A stretch of 64,000 nt of DNA from Bradyrhizobium archetypum. GTDB lineage: Bacteria > Pseudomonadota > Alphaproteobacteria > Rhizobiales > Xanthobacteraceae. The notes under the pieces were generated by a model that did not search any database, had not been told where the DNA came from, and was given only the letters and a program-made list of their open reading frames with translations. The stretch lies in contig NZ_JAAVLW010000005.1 in assembly GCF_013114835.1 (NCBI RefSeq), positions 496,001-560,000 on the forward strand. Reading direction: 5' to 3'. Shown here one piece after another: positions 18,226 to 27,061 of this stretch. Position 1 is the stretch's first letter, and each line of letters opens with the position of its first letter. Position numbers and translations under genes: made by a program.

Positions 18226-19821
18226 TCAAGCAGCCGTCAACGCCTCGCGGAGTTGCCGTTTCATCACCTTGCCGTTGGCGTTACGCGGCAACGGGTCCGT
18301 CCGCAGATCCATGGTTTCCGGCACTTTGTAGTCGGACAGCCGCTCGGCACACCAGGCGCGCAGCACTTCGCCACTAACCGCATTGCGCGTCACAACAACC
18401 GCATGTACGCGCTCGCCCAGTACCGGGCATGGCTTGGCGATAATCGCGCTCTCGACCACGTCGGGGTGGCCGGCCAGCACCGACTCCACCTCCGCGGAAT
18501 AGATCTTCAGTCCGCCGCGATTGATCATGTCCTTCTGCCGATCGAACACGCGAACGAAATTCTCGTCGTCGATCGAGCCGAGATCGCCGGAATGCCAGAA
18601 GCCGGCGGTGAAACTCTCCGCCGTCGCCTTCGGATTGTTCCAGTAACCCTTGATGACCGATCCGCCGTGAATCCAGATTTCACCGATCTCGCCGCGCGGC
18701 AGCTCGCGGCCCTCGGCATCCACCACGACGATCTGCGCGCCGGGACAGGGCAAGCCGACACTGTCGATATGGCTCGCGGTCAATTCGCCCGGCATCATGG
18801 TCGATGGCGAGGTGGTTTCGGTCGCGCCGTAGCAATTCATCAGCTTCAGGCCGGGAATCTTGGCGTCCAGCCTTTCGATGGTGGCGATCGGCATCGGCGC
18901 GCCACCAAACCCGCCGATCCGCCAGCTCGATAGGTCATAGCTGTCGAAATCCGGCTGCAGCAGGCAGAGATTATACATCGCCGGCACCATAACGGTGTAG
19001 GTGACGCGCTCACGCGCCGCCATCTTCAGATATTCCGCCGCCTTGAACTCCGGCATGATGATCAGCGTGCCGGCACAACGGACCATGGTCATGACGTTGG
19101 CAACTACGCCCGTGACATGCCCCAGCGGTACCGCGGCAATCGAGCGATCCGCGGCGGTGAGCTTCAAGCATGATACGAACACCATGGCCGAATGAATGAT
19201 CGTGCAATGCGCGAGCATTGCGCCTTTCGGCCGCCCCGTGGTGCCGGACGTGTAGAGGATCATTGCAGTGTCCTCTTCGCCGACCTCGACCGGTTCGCCC
19301 AACGCCGCGTTTTCCGCGAGCTCGGAAAAACGCGAGAGCCGCGGATCGTCGTCGACCGCGATGCGGTGCCTCAGATCAGGAATCTCGTCCGCATCGGGCA
19401 CGCGATCGGCCAAGGCGGCCTCGTGGATCAGGAGCTTCGCGCCGCAGTCGGTCAGCACGTAGGCGATTTCGGGCTTTTGCTGGCGGACCGATAGCAGCAC
19501 CGTCACCAGCCCGGCATGCGCCGCGCCCAGCATCGTCAACACGAACTCGGTTCGGTTGCCGAGCAGCACCGCGACGCGATCGCCGCGCTGCAGGCCGAGC
19601 TTCTGGAATCCCGCCGCGATTTTCGCCGACTGCTGCGCGACTTCCCGCCATGTCATTCGTGTGGTCCCGCAGACCAGCGCCTCGCCATCGCCGTTTCGTG
19701 CCACCGCGTCGGCCACCATCGCCGGGATGCTCTTTGGCCGTTCGCAAAAGACCGGCACGATCCGATCACCGAAGCGCGGTTCGAGCCGCATCGCCGGAAT
19801 GGAATGCTGCGACCAGTCCAT
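18226..19821 (-). CDS. AMP-dependent acyl-CoA synthetase/ligase
   Basis: A 531-residue ANL-superfamily ligase that activates a carboxylic acid with ATP and attaches CoA. All core motifs are visible: the P-loop YTSGTTGRPKG (about residue 190), NCYGATETTS, HSGDLG, the hinge region DRQKDMINRGG with KIYSAEVE, and the catalytic lysine in NANGKVMKRQL near the end. The acyl substrate, whether medium/long-chain fatty or aromatic acid, cannot be fixed. It is directly followed by panB on the same strand order (panB upstream would be at higher coordinates), nine bases apart. Confidence 0.92.
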   Translation of the reverse strand: MDWSQHSIPAMRLEPRFGDRIVPVFCERPKSIPAMVADAVARNGDGEALVCGTTRMTWREVAQQSAKIAAGFQKLGLQRGDRVAVLLGNRTEFVLTMLGAAHAGLVTVLLSVRQQKPEIAYVLTDCGAKLLIHEAALADRVPDADEIPDLRHRIAVDDDPRLSRFSELAENAALGEPVEVGEEDTAMILYTSGTTGRPKGAMLAHCTIIHSAMVFVSCLKLTAADRSIAAVPLGHVTGVVANVMTMVRCAGTLIIMPEFKAAEYLKMAARERVTYTVMVPAMYNLCLLQPDFDSYDLSSWRIGGFGGAPMPIATIERLDAKIPGLKLMNCYGATETTSPSTMMPGELTASHIDSVGLPCPGAQIVVVDAEGRELPRGEIGEIWIHGGSVIKGYWNNPKATAESFTAGFWHSGDLGSIDDENFVRVFDRQKDMINRGGLKIYSAEVESVLAGHPDVVESAIIAKPCPVLGERVHAVVVTRNAVSGEVLRAWCAERLSDYKVPETMDLRTDPLPRNANGKVMKRQLREALTAA

Positions 19822-19830
19822 CGCGCCTCG

Positions 19831-20652
19831 TCAGCTCTTCTTCATCTCGTAGACGTGTTCGGGCCCAGGAAATGCCCGCGAGCGCACATCGTCGGCATAG
19901 CCTTTGATCGCCGCTTCGATCGCGGGACCGAGATCGCCATAGCGGCGCACGAATTTCGGCGTCCGCGGTGACAGGCCCAGCATGTCCTCGAGCACCAGCA
20001 CCTGCCCGTCGCAGGCGGCGCTGGCGCCAATGCCGATGGTCGGAATCGCGATGGTTTCCGTGATCTTTCGCGCCAGCGGCTCGGCGACCGCCTCGATTAC
20101 GACCGAGAAGGCCCCGGCATCCGAGATCGCCTGGGCGTCTTTCAGGATCGGATCCCAACTGGCTTCGTCGCGTCCCTGCGCGCGAAACGAGCCCAGCGTA
20201 TTGATCGATTGCGGCGTCAGTCCGATATGGCCCATGACCGGCACGCCGCGGTCGGACAGGAACGCTATCGTTTCCGCCATCCGCGCGCCGCCTTCGAGCT
20301 TTACCGCGCCGCAATGGGTTTCCTTCAATATCCGCACCGCGGAATGAAACGCCTGCTCCTTCGAGGCCTCATAGGAGCCGAACGGCATATCGACCACGAC
20401 CAGGGCTTGCTTCGAGCCGCGCATTACGGCTCGCCCCTGCAGGATCATCATCTCGAGCGTCACCGGCACGGTGGTCTCGAAACCATGCATGACATTGCCG
20501 AGGGAATCGCCGACCAGAATGACGTCGCAGTGGCGGTCCACCAGCGCGGCGGTATGCGCGTGGTAGGACGTCAGCATCACGATCGGATCGCCCTTCTTGC
20601 GCGCGCGGATATCGGGCGCTGTTTTGCGGCGGACGGCAGATTGAACCGACAT
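19831..20652 (-). CDS. panB: 3-methyl-2-oxobutanoate hydroxymethyltransferase (pantothenate synthesis)
   Basis: A 273-residue PanB, which makes ketopantoate from alpha-ketoisovalerate and methylene-tetrahydrofolate. The motifs GDSLGNVMHG, VKLEGG, GHIGLTPQS and GIGASAACDGQVLV are those of the decameric TIM-barrel enzyme. I choose the second methionine (MSVQSAV, 20652); the codons before it overlap the end of nnrU. Spacing of one base to nnrU indicates a shared transcript. No panC is adjacent. Confidence 0.95.
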   Translation of the reverse strand: MSVQSAVRRKTAPDIRARKKGDPIVMLTSYHAHTAALVDRHCDVILVGDSLGNVMHGFETTVPVTLEMMILQGRAVMRGSKQALVVVDMPFGSYEASKEQAFHSAVRILKETHCGAVKLEGGARMAETIAFLSDRGVPVMGHIGLTPQSINTLGSFRAQGRDEASWDPILKDAQAISDAGAFSVVIEAVAEPLARKITETIAIPTIGIGASAACDGQVLVLEDMLGLSPRTPKFVRRYGDLGPAIEAAIKGYADDVRSRAFPGPEHVYEMKKS

Positions 20653-20653
20653 G

Positions 20654-21238
20654 CTAAGCTCCAACCACGGGCACGCCGATCACGACCGGATGGAACGCAA
20701 AGGCGAGCGCCAGATAGACGACGAGACCGACCGCAACCGCGATCAGGTCGTTGCCGGGACCCCCGACGGGTATCGGCGGCGCGCCGGCGTCGGAGCGAGT
20801 TTTCAGTGAAATGCGGTCATAGACCGCCCAGGCGAGAAACGAGCCGAACAGGATGATCGAGCCGAGATCGCCGTTGGCAAGCAGATGCGCCGCCGCCCAC
20901 AGCTTGATGCCCGCCAGCATCGGATGCTTCAGCGTCGTATAGATCCGGCCGCGGATGTAGGAAGCGACCACCAGGATGACCGCCGGCAACATCAGCGCCA
21001 CCGTGATGTGCTTGAGCGTGACCGGCGGGCTCCAGACATCGATCCAGCCAGTCGCGCGATAGTTGGCAAAGCCCCAGATGATCAGCGCAAGCCCTGCGAA
21101 CGAGGCCAGCGTGTAGCCGATCTTGTAGCCCCCCTCGCCTGTCGCGGCGATGACCTGTGCGCGCAGCTTGCGCTGGATGGTGAGCGTATGGACGCCGAAG
21201 AACAGGATCAGGCCCAGGATCAATATCAGCAGTCCCAT
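20654..21238 (-). CDS. nnrU: NnrU family membrane protein
   Basis: A 194-residue inner-membrane protein with about five transmembrane helices and the NnrU pattern FFGVHTLTIQRKLR at the start and HPMLAGIKLWAAAHLLANGD in the middle. NnrU relatives occur beside denitrification genes and resemble isoprenylcysteine methyltransferase-like folds, with no proven reaction. Here the gene precedes panB by one base and is away from any nir/nor genes. Confidence 0.9.
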   Translation of the reverse strand: MGLLILILGLILFFGVHTLTIQRKLRAQVIAATGEGGYKIGYTLASFAGLALIIWGFANYRATGWIDVWSPPVTLKHITVALMLPAVILVVASYIRGRIYTTLKHPMLAGIKLWAAAHLLANGDLGSIILFGSFLAWAVYDRISLKTRSDAGAPPIPVGGPGNDLIAVAVGLVVYLALAFAFHPVVIGVPVVGA

Positions 21239-21353
21239 GACGTCCTCCCCTCACGCGACTGGTTTTCCGGACTATCCGCCTATCATTTTAGGGGCTCAGA
21301 GCGCAATGCGCCAAGGTCCATGACAAGTCTTCAGGCCGCTCCACATTTCGGCT

Positions 21354-21452
21354 GTCATACGCGGGCTTGACCCGCGTATCCACGGTCCGTGCGAGCGGAC
21401 AGACGTGATTCACGCGAAGAAGATCGATTGCCGGTCAAGCCCGGCAATGGCG
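21354..21452. repeat. Dispersed palindromic repeat, family C copy 2
   Basis: A diverged relative of 9554-9638: GTCATACGCGGGCTTGACCCGCGTATCCACG at one side (in two dyads) and GATTGCCGGTCAAGCCCGGCAATGGC at the other. It lies downstream of the minus-strand TonB/TolA-like gene. Confidence 0.6.
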
Positions 21453-21463
21453 GACTACTCGGC

Positions 21464-22066
21464 TTACGGCTTCCCGGCCTGCCTCCCCAAATCGCGGTTG
21501 TCGACGTAGCGGATCGCGATCGGCCGGCCGGCGAGCGCGCCGCCAAGTCCTGCCGTGAATTTGAGCGGCATGCAGGCCGCGAGCGACGCATTGACTGCTT
21601 TCAGATAGGTTGCGCGGGTATCGGCCGAAACGCCGGCCGTGGCATAGGTCACGCGCGGAGCGGCGATGATCTCGCCCGAGCGCTTGAAGCTGAAACGAAC
21701 CGACATCTGCATACCCTCGCGCGCGACGTCGGAAGGCGGCGGCGACCAGCACGATCGCAATGCCGCAAACAGATCGCCGATCGTATCGAGATCATGGTCT
21801 GGCTTGCGGTATTTCGCGGCCTGATCCTGCGGCGGCACGGTTTCGATCGTGAGTTGCAGGTTCTGGCCGTACGGATAATAGATCTCGGGAATACATGGGC
21901 CGTCATTGAACACGCTGCAGAACGATGGCGTGCAGGGCTGGCCGTCGAGCACGCTGCAGGGCGCATGGGAAAACGGCGTGGCATCGATCTGGCGCCGCGA
22001 CTGGGCGCCGGCGGCGTTCATGCCGACAAATAGGGCGATCAGGCAGACGAAGGCGCGCCAGAACAT
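21464..22066 (-). CDS. Exported protein with TolA/TonB C-terminal-like domain
   Basis: A 200-residue protein with a signal peptide (MFWRAFVCLIALFVGMNAAGA). A Cys-rich segment (about residues 35-60) includes CSVLDGQPCTPSFCSVF, then a domain with the pattern CWxPP...MxVRFSFKRSGEI-x3-PRV, which resembles the C-terminal domain of TolA and related energy transducers. There is no transmembrane anchor beyond the signal and no proline-rich rod, so it would be a free periplasmic protein. Function unknown. Confidence 0.7.
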   Translation of the reverse strand: MFWRAFVCLIALFVGMNAAGAQSRRQIDATPFSHAPCSVLDGQPCTPSFCSVFNDGPCIPEIYYPYGQNLQLTIETVPPQDQAAKYRKPDHDLDTIGDLFAALRSCWSPPPSDVAREGMQMSVRFSFKRSGEIIAAPRVTYATAGVSADTRATYLKAVNASLAACMPLKFTAGLGGALAGRPIAIRYVDNRDLGRQAGKP

Positions 22067-22185
22067 GCTGCTGGGTCCTCATAGGCGACCCATTTAAGCT
22101 GATGCGCGCTTTGGCCGGTATCAAGACGGGCGGCGTTCACAACGCCGCGTTCACGGCAGACCGTGCCGCAAGCGTGCCCCGGCCC

Positions 22186-23805
22186 TTACGCCTTCTTCTT
22201 CACGTCCTTGACGTTGGAGAAGTTGATGCCCTCGGCGCGTTCCCTGGTGTAGCCGAGATAAAACTCGTTCTTGGCCATGAAGACCGGGTCGCCATCGACA
22301 TCGTCGGCGATGCCGGAATTGTTGGCGGCGATGAAGGCGTCGAGTTTCTTGCGGTCGTCGGAGGAAATCCAGCGCGCGAGCTGGAATTCCGAGACCTCGA
22401 ACTCGACCGGCAGCGAATATTCGGCGTCCAGCCGCGCTTTCAGCACATCGAGCTGCAGGGGACCGACGACGCCGACCAGCGCCGGTGCACCGTCGCGCGG
22501 CCGGAATACCTGCACAACGCCCTCTTCCGACATCTGCTGCAGGGCCTCTTTCAGCTTCTTCGCCTTCATCGCGTCGGTGAGGCGGACGCGGCGGACGATT
22601 TCCGGCGCGAAACTCGGCACGCCGACGAAGGTGATCTCCTCGCCTTCCGTCAGCGTATCGCCGATCCGGAGCGTGCCGTGATTTGGAATGCCGACGACGT
22701 CGCCGGCAAAGGCTTCATCTGCCACCGAACGGTCCTGGGCAAAGAAGAACTGCGGCGACGACAGCGACATGTTCTTGCCGGTCCGCACCAGTTTCGCCTT
22801 CATGCCACGGCTGAGCTTGCCCGAGCACAGGCGCGCAAACGCGATGCGGTCGCGGTGGTTCGGATCCATATTGGCCTGGATCTTAAAAACGAAGGCGCTC
22901 ATGCGCGGCTCGGCTGCTTCGACCTTGCGAACGTTCGAATCTTGCGCGCGCGGCGCCGGCGCAAACTTGCCAAGCCCCTCCAGCAAGTCGCCCACGCCGA
23001 AATTGCGCAGCGCGCTGCCGAAATAGACCGGCGTCAAATGGCCCTCACGAAACGCCTCCAGCTCGAACGGCTTGCAGGCTTCCGAGACCAGCGCAAGCTC
23101 GTCCTTGATCTCGGCGACGTCGAGATTGGCGTTGCGGCCGGCGAGATCGGCGATATCGATCTGCTCGGTCGCGCCGGTCTTGGCACCGCCGCCTTCGAGC
23201 AGGCGGACGCCGCCATTGACCACGTCATAGGTGCCGAGGAAGTCGCGGCCGCGGCCGACCGGCCAGGTTATCGGCGTGGTGTCGAGCGCCAGCGTCTTTT
23301 CGATCTCGTCCAGCAGTTCGAACGTATCGCGGCTCTCGCGGTCCATCTTGTTGATGAAGGTGATGATCGGAATGTCGCGCAGCCGGCACACTTCGAACAG
23401 CTTTCGTGTCCGCGCTTCGATGCCCTTGGCGGCATCGATCACCATGACGGCGGAATCGACCGCGGTCAGCGTGCGGTAGGTGTCTTCGGAAAAGTCTTCG
23501 TGGCCGGGCGTGTCCAGGAGGTTGAAGACGAGGTCCTGGAACTCGAATGTCATCACCGAGGTCACGACCGAAATGCCGCGCTCGCGCTCGATCTTCATCC
23601 AGTCGGAGCGGGTGTTGCGCCGCTCGCCCTTGGCCTTGACCTGCCCTGCCAGATTGATGGCGCCGCCGAACAGCAGCAGCTTTTCGGTCAGCGTGGTCTT
23701 GCCGGCGTCCGGATGGGAGATGATCGCAAATGTGCGCCGCCGCGCCACTTCATCTGCAAGCGGCGAGCGGGACGGCGATTCGGCTGTAGCGGCAATGTCG
23801 GACAT
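22186..23805 (-). CDS. prfC: Peptide chain release factor 3
   Basis: A 539-residue RF3, a translational GTPase that releases RF1/RF2 from the ribosome. G motifs are SHPDAGKTT, DTPGHEDFS and NKMDRE. Length and domain order match E. coli RF3, which is longer than EF-G-type bypass proteins. I start at the internal ATG (MSDIAATAES), not the frame start at 23844, because alphaproteobacterial RF3 begins near there. It is divergent from gdx, sharing a 156-base intergenic region. Confidence 0.96.
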   Translation of the reverse strand: MSDIAATAESPSRSPLADEVARRRTFAIISHPDAGKTTLTEKLLLFGGAINLAGQVKAKGERRNTRSDWMKIERERGISVVTSVMTFEFQDLVFNLLDTPGHEDFSEDTYRTLTAVDSAVMVIDAAKGIEARTRKLFEVCRLRDIPIITFINKMDRESRDTFELLDEIEKTLALDTTPITWPVGRGRDFLGTYDVVNGGVRLLEGGGAKTGATEQIDIADLAGRNANLDVAEIKDELALVSEACKPFELEAFREGHLTPVYFGSALRNFGVGDLLEGLGKFAPAPRAQDSNVRKVEAAEPRMSAFVFKIQANMDPNHRDRIAFARLCSGKLSRGMKAKLVRTGKNMSLSSPQFFFAQDRSVADEAFAGDVVGIPNHGTLRIGDTLTEGEEITFVGVPSFAPEIVRRVRLTDAMKAKKLKEALQQMSEEGVVQVFRPRDGAPALVGVVGPLQLDVLKARLDAEYSLPVEFEVSEFQLARWISSDDRKKLDAFIAANNSGIADDVDGDPVFMAKNEFYLGYTRERAEGINFSNVKDVKKKA

Positions 23806-23858
23806 GAGGCTGGAGCGTTTGGCAGGGAAAACCGGGCTGATCAAGCCTCATTTGGTGG

Positions 23859-23887
23859 TTGCGAGGGCTGCCGGCCAGTCCCATATC
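23859..23887 (+). promoter_or_regulatory. Putative sigma-70-type promoter of the gdx transcript
   Basis: TTGCGA (23859-23864) and CATATC (23882-23887) are separated by 17 bases. The predicted start of transcription, about seven bases downstream, coincides with the first riboswitch hairpin. Prediction only. Confidence 0.45.
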
Positions 23888-23893
23888 GGTAAC

Positions 23894-23942
23894 GGAAGGA
23901 CGGCCTTCCAATTTTGCAGCTCATCCGCGGGGACGACCCTGC
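23894..23942 (+). promoter_or_regulatory. Guanidine-II riboswitch (mini-ykkC)
   Basis: Two adjacent hairpins with the diagnostic ACGR tetraloops. Hairpin 1 is GGAAGG-ACGG-CCTTCC (23894-23909). Hairpin 2 is GCGGGG-ACGA-CCCTGC (23927-23942), with one G-U pair. The linker is 17 bases. The second hairpin ends eight bases before the ribosome site GGAGGG (23951-23956) of the guanidinium exporter. Known members of this class bind one guanidinium per loop, dock the two loops, and free the ribosome site. Structure, loops, spacing and downstream gene all agree. Confidence 0.93.
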
Positions 23943-23961
23943 CGGCGTTCGGAGGGTTGTC

Positions 23962-24285
23962 ATGGCCTGGATCGTGTTGTTCGTGGCCGGTCTTATGGAA
24001 GTCGGCTGGGCGATCGGTCTCAAATATACCGAGGGTTTCACGCGGTTTATTCCCTCCGTCCTGACGCTCGCCTGCATGGCAGGCAGTATCCTCCTGCTCG
24101 GACTTGCCTTGAGAGCGCTGCCCATCGGAACCGCCTACGCGGTGTGGACCGGCATCGGCGCGGTCGGAACGGCAATCCTGGGCATCGCGCTGTTCGGCGA
24201 ACCTGCAACCGCCGCCCGCCTCGCCTGCATCGGACTGATCGTGGCCGGAATCGTCGGACTCAAGCTCGTCACGGGATCAGCGTAG
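23962..24285 (+). CDS. gdx: Guanidinium exporter Gdx (SugE-type SMR protein)
   Basis: A 107-residue small multidrug resistance protein with four transmembrane helices. The N-terminus MAWIVLFVAGLMEVGWAIGL carries the essential glutamate (E13) in the SugE-type context (GLMEVGWAIGLK, then TEGF). Proteins of this subtype export guanidinium in exchange for protons. The guanidine-II riboswitch directly upstream confirms the role. ATG 23962 follows GGAGGG; the longer frame from 23914 runs through the riboswitch and is not real. The 3' end overlaps the converging pit gene by nine bases. Confidence 0.95.
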   Translation: MAWIVLFVAGLMEVGWAIGLKYTEGFTRFIPSVLTLACMAGSILLLGLALRALPIGTAYAVWTGIGAVGTAILGIALFGEPATAARLACIGLIVAGIVGLKLVTGSA

Positions 24286-25281
24286 CAACAACACGGCCCA
24301 ATAGGTCAGCGCCGCCACGAACGCCGATGCCGGGATGGTGATCACCCAGGCATACACGATCGAGCTCGCGACGTTCCAGCGCACCGCCGAGACCCGCCGC
24401 GCCGCGCCAACGCCGACGATCGAACCGGTAATGGTGTGGGTCGTGGACACCGGAACCCCGAGATACGTCGCCATGAACAGCGTCGCCGCCCCGCCGGTCT
24501 CCGCGCAGAAGCCCTGCATCGGCGTCAATTTGGTGATCCGCAGCCCCATGGTGCGAACGATTCGCCAGCCGCCCATCAGCGTGCCTAGTCCCATCGCAGC
24601 CTGGCAGGAGATCACGACCCAGAACGGAATTGCGAAATCCGCCCCGAGGTGGCCCTGCGAATACAGCAGCACCGCGATAATGCCCATGGTCTTTTGCGCG
24701 TCGTTGCCGCCATGGCCGAGCGAATAGAGCGAGGCTGAGACGAATTGCAGGATGCGGAAGGCGCGGTCGACCGCAAACGGTGTCGAGCGCACCGACAGCC
24801 AGGACACGATGGCAACCAGCACCAGCGCCAGCAGGAACCCGACCAGCGGCGACAGCACAATCGCCAGCAACGTCTTTGACAGGCCGCTCCAAACCGCCGC
24901 GGAAATCCCGGCCTTGGCCACGCCCGCGCCAACCAGTCCCCCGATCAAGGCGTGCGAACTCGACGACGGAATGCCGAGCCCCCAGGTAATCACGTTCCAG
25001 ACGATGGCACCGATCAGCGCCGCGAAGATGACCGCGGCGTCGACGACGTCGGGCTCGATGATTCCCTTGCCGATCGTATTGGCGACATGCAGCCCAAAGA
25101 CCAGAAAGGCGATGAAATTGAAGAAGGCCGCCCAGATCACCGCGTATTGCGGCCGCAGCACACGGGTCGACACGATCGTTGCGATCGAATTGGCAGCGTC
25201 GTGCAAACCGTTGAGGAAATCGAACAGCAGTGCGACCGCGATCAGGAAGATCAGAATCGGTAGGCCAAGCGTGGCATCCAC
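24277..25281 (-). CDS. pit: Inorganic phosphate transporter, PiT family
   Basis: A 334-residue low-affinity phosphate/metal-phosphate symporter of the inner membrane. The two inverted PiT signature repeats are present: NGLHDAANSIAT in the first half and GGNDAQKTMGI with PVSTTHTITGSIVGVGAARR in the second, with about ten helices. It follows a DUF47 (PhoU-like) gene by 15 bases, the usual accessory for bacterial Pit. Confidence 0.94.
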   Translation of the reverse strand: MDATLGLPILIFLIAVALLFDFLNGLHDAANSIATIVSTRVLRPQYAVIWAAFFNFIAFLVFGLHVANTIGKGIIEPDVVDAAVIFAALIGAIVWNVITWGLGIPSSSSHALIGGLVGAGVAKAGISAAVWSGLSKTLLAIVLSPLVGFLLALVLVAIVSWLSVRSTPFAVDRAFRILQFVSASLYSLGHGGNDAQKTMGIIAVLLYSQGHLGADFAIPFWVVISCQAAMGLGTLMGGWRIVRTMGLRITKLTPMQGFCAETGGAATLFMATYLGVPVSTTHTITGSIVGVGAARRVSAVRWNVASSIVYAWVITIPASAFVAALTYWAVLLLR

Positions 25282-25296
25282 TGAATTGGCCCTGCC

Positions 25297-25941
25297 CTAT
25301 ACCTGTTCGATCACGATCGAGTTGATCTCGTTGGCGACGTCGTCGAAGCGGTCGGACACTTTTTCGAGATGCTTGTAGATCTCGGCACCGACGACGAAGT
25401 CCATCGAATTGCCGTTGCGGTGCTTGAGAAACAGTTCCTTCAACCCGATGTCGTGGAGATCGTCGATACGGCCCTCCAGCTTTCCGATTTCCTCGGTGAT
25501 GGCGCTCAGCATCGCGACGTTGTTGCCGATCGACTGCATCAGCGGGAGCGCGCGGCTGACGAGATTGGCGCACTCGACCAGGAGCGTGGCGATTTCCCGC
25601 ATCGGGGGCTCGAACGTCCGGACCTCGAACAACACGACCGCCTTTGCGGTCTGCTGCATCTGGTCGATGGCGTCGTCCATCGCCGTGATAAGGTTCTTGA
25701 TGTCGCCGCGGTCGAACGGGGTAATGAAAGTGCGGCGGACCGCGGTCAGTACTTCGCGGGTAATGCCATCGGCGTCGTTTTCGAACTGGTTGACGCGCTG
25801 GCAGAATACCGGCGTCTCCTCGCCGCCGCGCAGCATGTCCTGCAATGCCAACGCCCCTTGCACGACTGTCTGCGCATGCCGGGCAAACAGGTCAAAAAAC
25901 CGCTCCTCCTTGGGCAAAAAGGCACGAAACCAGCGAAGCAT
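25297..25941 (-). CDS. DUF47 family (PhoU-like) Pit accessory protein
   Basis: A 214-residue helical protein of the DUF47/YkaA family. Landmarks are FLPKEERFFDLFARHA at the start and the paired metal-binding-like helices with DDAIDQMQQTAKAV in the middle, as in PhoU-type bundles. Its partner pit lies directly downstream, so it likely regulates phosphate uptake by that carrier. Confidence 0.92.
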   Translation of the reverse strand: MLRWFRAFLPKEERFFDLFARHAQTVVQGALALQDMLRGGEETPVFCQRVNQFENDADGITREVLTAVRRTFITPFDRGDIKNLITAMDDAIDQMQQTAKAVVLFEVRTFEPPMREIATLLVECANLVSRALPLMQSIGNNVAMLSAITEEIGKLEGRIDDLHDIGLKELFLKHRNGNSMDFVVGAEIYKHLEKVSDRFDDVANEINSIVIEQV

Positions 25942-26091
25942 GGGGTATTTTCCATCGTTCAGAAACGGTCGCAGGGCAGCCCGTCACAAAACTGTCATAG
26001 ACCATTCGCGGGAAAAACGCGCCACGGTGGACCCGGGGAACCGGGTCATCCACCGCTTTGTGGGGCCGAAATTGCGCCAAAATCGGCCGTT

Positions 26092-27060
26092 TTACAGGGA
26101 TCGACGGAAATAATGCGCGATTTCGCCGATGATCCCGCGCCGGAAGGTCAGCACGCAGGCCACGAAGATGACGCCCTGAATCACCGTCACCCACTGGCCG
26201 AACCCGGCAAGATATTGCTGCATGGCGATGATGACGAAGGCGCCGACCACCGGGCCGAAGATGGTCCCAAGGCCGCCGACCAGTGTCATCAGCACGATTT
26301 CGCCCGACATCGTCCAGTGCACGTCGGTGAGCGAGGCGTTCTGCGCGACGAATACTTTCAGCGAACCGGCAAAGCCCGCAATGGTCCCGGACAGGATGAA
26401 GGCAACCAGCTTGTACTGGTCGGTCTTGTAACCCAGCGAAATGGCGCGCGGCTCGTTCTCACGGATCGACTTCAACACCTCCCCGAATGGCGAGTTGATG
26501 GTGCGGTAGATCAGCAGGAAGCCACCGAGGAAGCCGGCGAGCACGACGTAATAGAGCACGGTCGGCTTGGCGAGATTGAAGATCCCGAACAGATAGCCTT
26601 GCGGAATGCCCTGGATGCCATCTTCGCCATGAGTGAAAGGCGCCTGAAGATAGATGAAATACAGAAGCTGCGACAGCGCCAGCGTAATCATCGAAAAATA
26701 GATGCCCTGCCGGCGAATGGAAATAAAGCCGGTGACGACGGACAGCGCGGCAGCGCCGGCGACGCCGACCAGAATTCCGAGTTCGGGCGACAGACCCCAA
26801 ACCTTCAACGCATGCGCCGAACAATAGCCCGCCGTTCCCAGGAACATGGCGTGACCGAACGACAAGAGGCCGCCATATCCGATCAGGAGATTGAAAGCGC
26901 AGGCGAGCAACGCAAAGCACAGGGCCTGCATCACGAAGAACGGATAGATACCCGTAAGCGGCACCAGGCCCAGCAGCACCGCCATCGCGGCGAATACCAT
27001 CATTTCGTCGCGCATCGCGCGCGGCGTTACGGGGAGTGTGTCGTCAGTCAATGCACTCAT
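26092..27060 (-). CDS. Branched-chain amino-acid-type ABC transporter permease (LivM-like)
   Basis: A 322-residue inner-membrane permease with about nine helices. The LivM hallmarks are GYGGLLSFGHAMFLG (about residues 65-80) and the EAA-like loop ENEPRAISLGYKTDQYKL (about 215-235). It is the last gene of a minus-strand operon with the order ATPase (livG type), ATPase (livF type), binding protein, livH-type permease and this gene. The gap to the preceding permease is one base. Confidence 0.93.
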   Translation of the reverse strand: MSALTDDTLPVTPRAMRDEMMVFAAMAVLLGLVPLTGIYPFFVMQALCFALLACAFNLLIGYGGLLSFGHAMFLGTAGYCSAHALKVWGLSPELGILVGVAGAAALSVVTGFISIRRQGIYFSMITLALSQLLYFIYLQAPFTHGEDGIQGIPQGYLFGIFNLAKPTVLYYVVLAGFLGGFLLIYRTINSPFGEVLKSIRENEPRAISLGYKTDQYKLVAFILSGTIAGFAGSLKVFVAQNASLTDVHWTMSGEIVLMTLVGGLGTIFGPVVGAFVIIAMQQYLAGFGQWVTVIQGVIFVACVLTFRRGIIGEIAHYFRRSL

Positions 27061-27061
27061 G

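Noticed and set aside
21925..23892. 655-codon + strand frame opposite prfC
   Set aside because: It is the exact antisense of prfC, including its G motifs, and matches no family.
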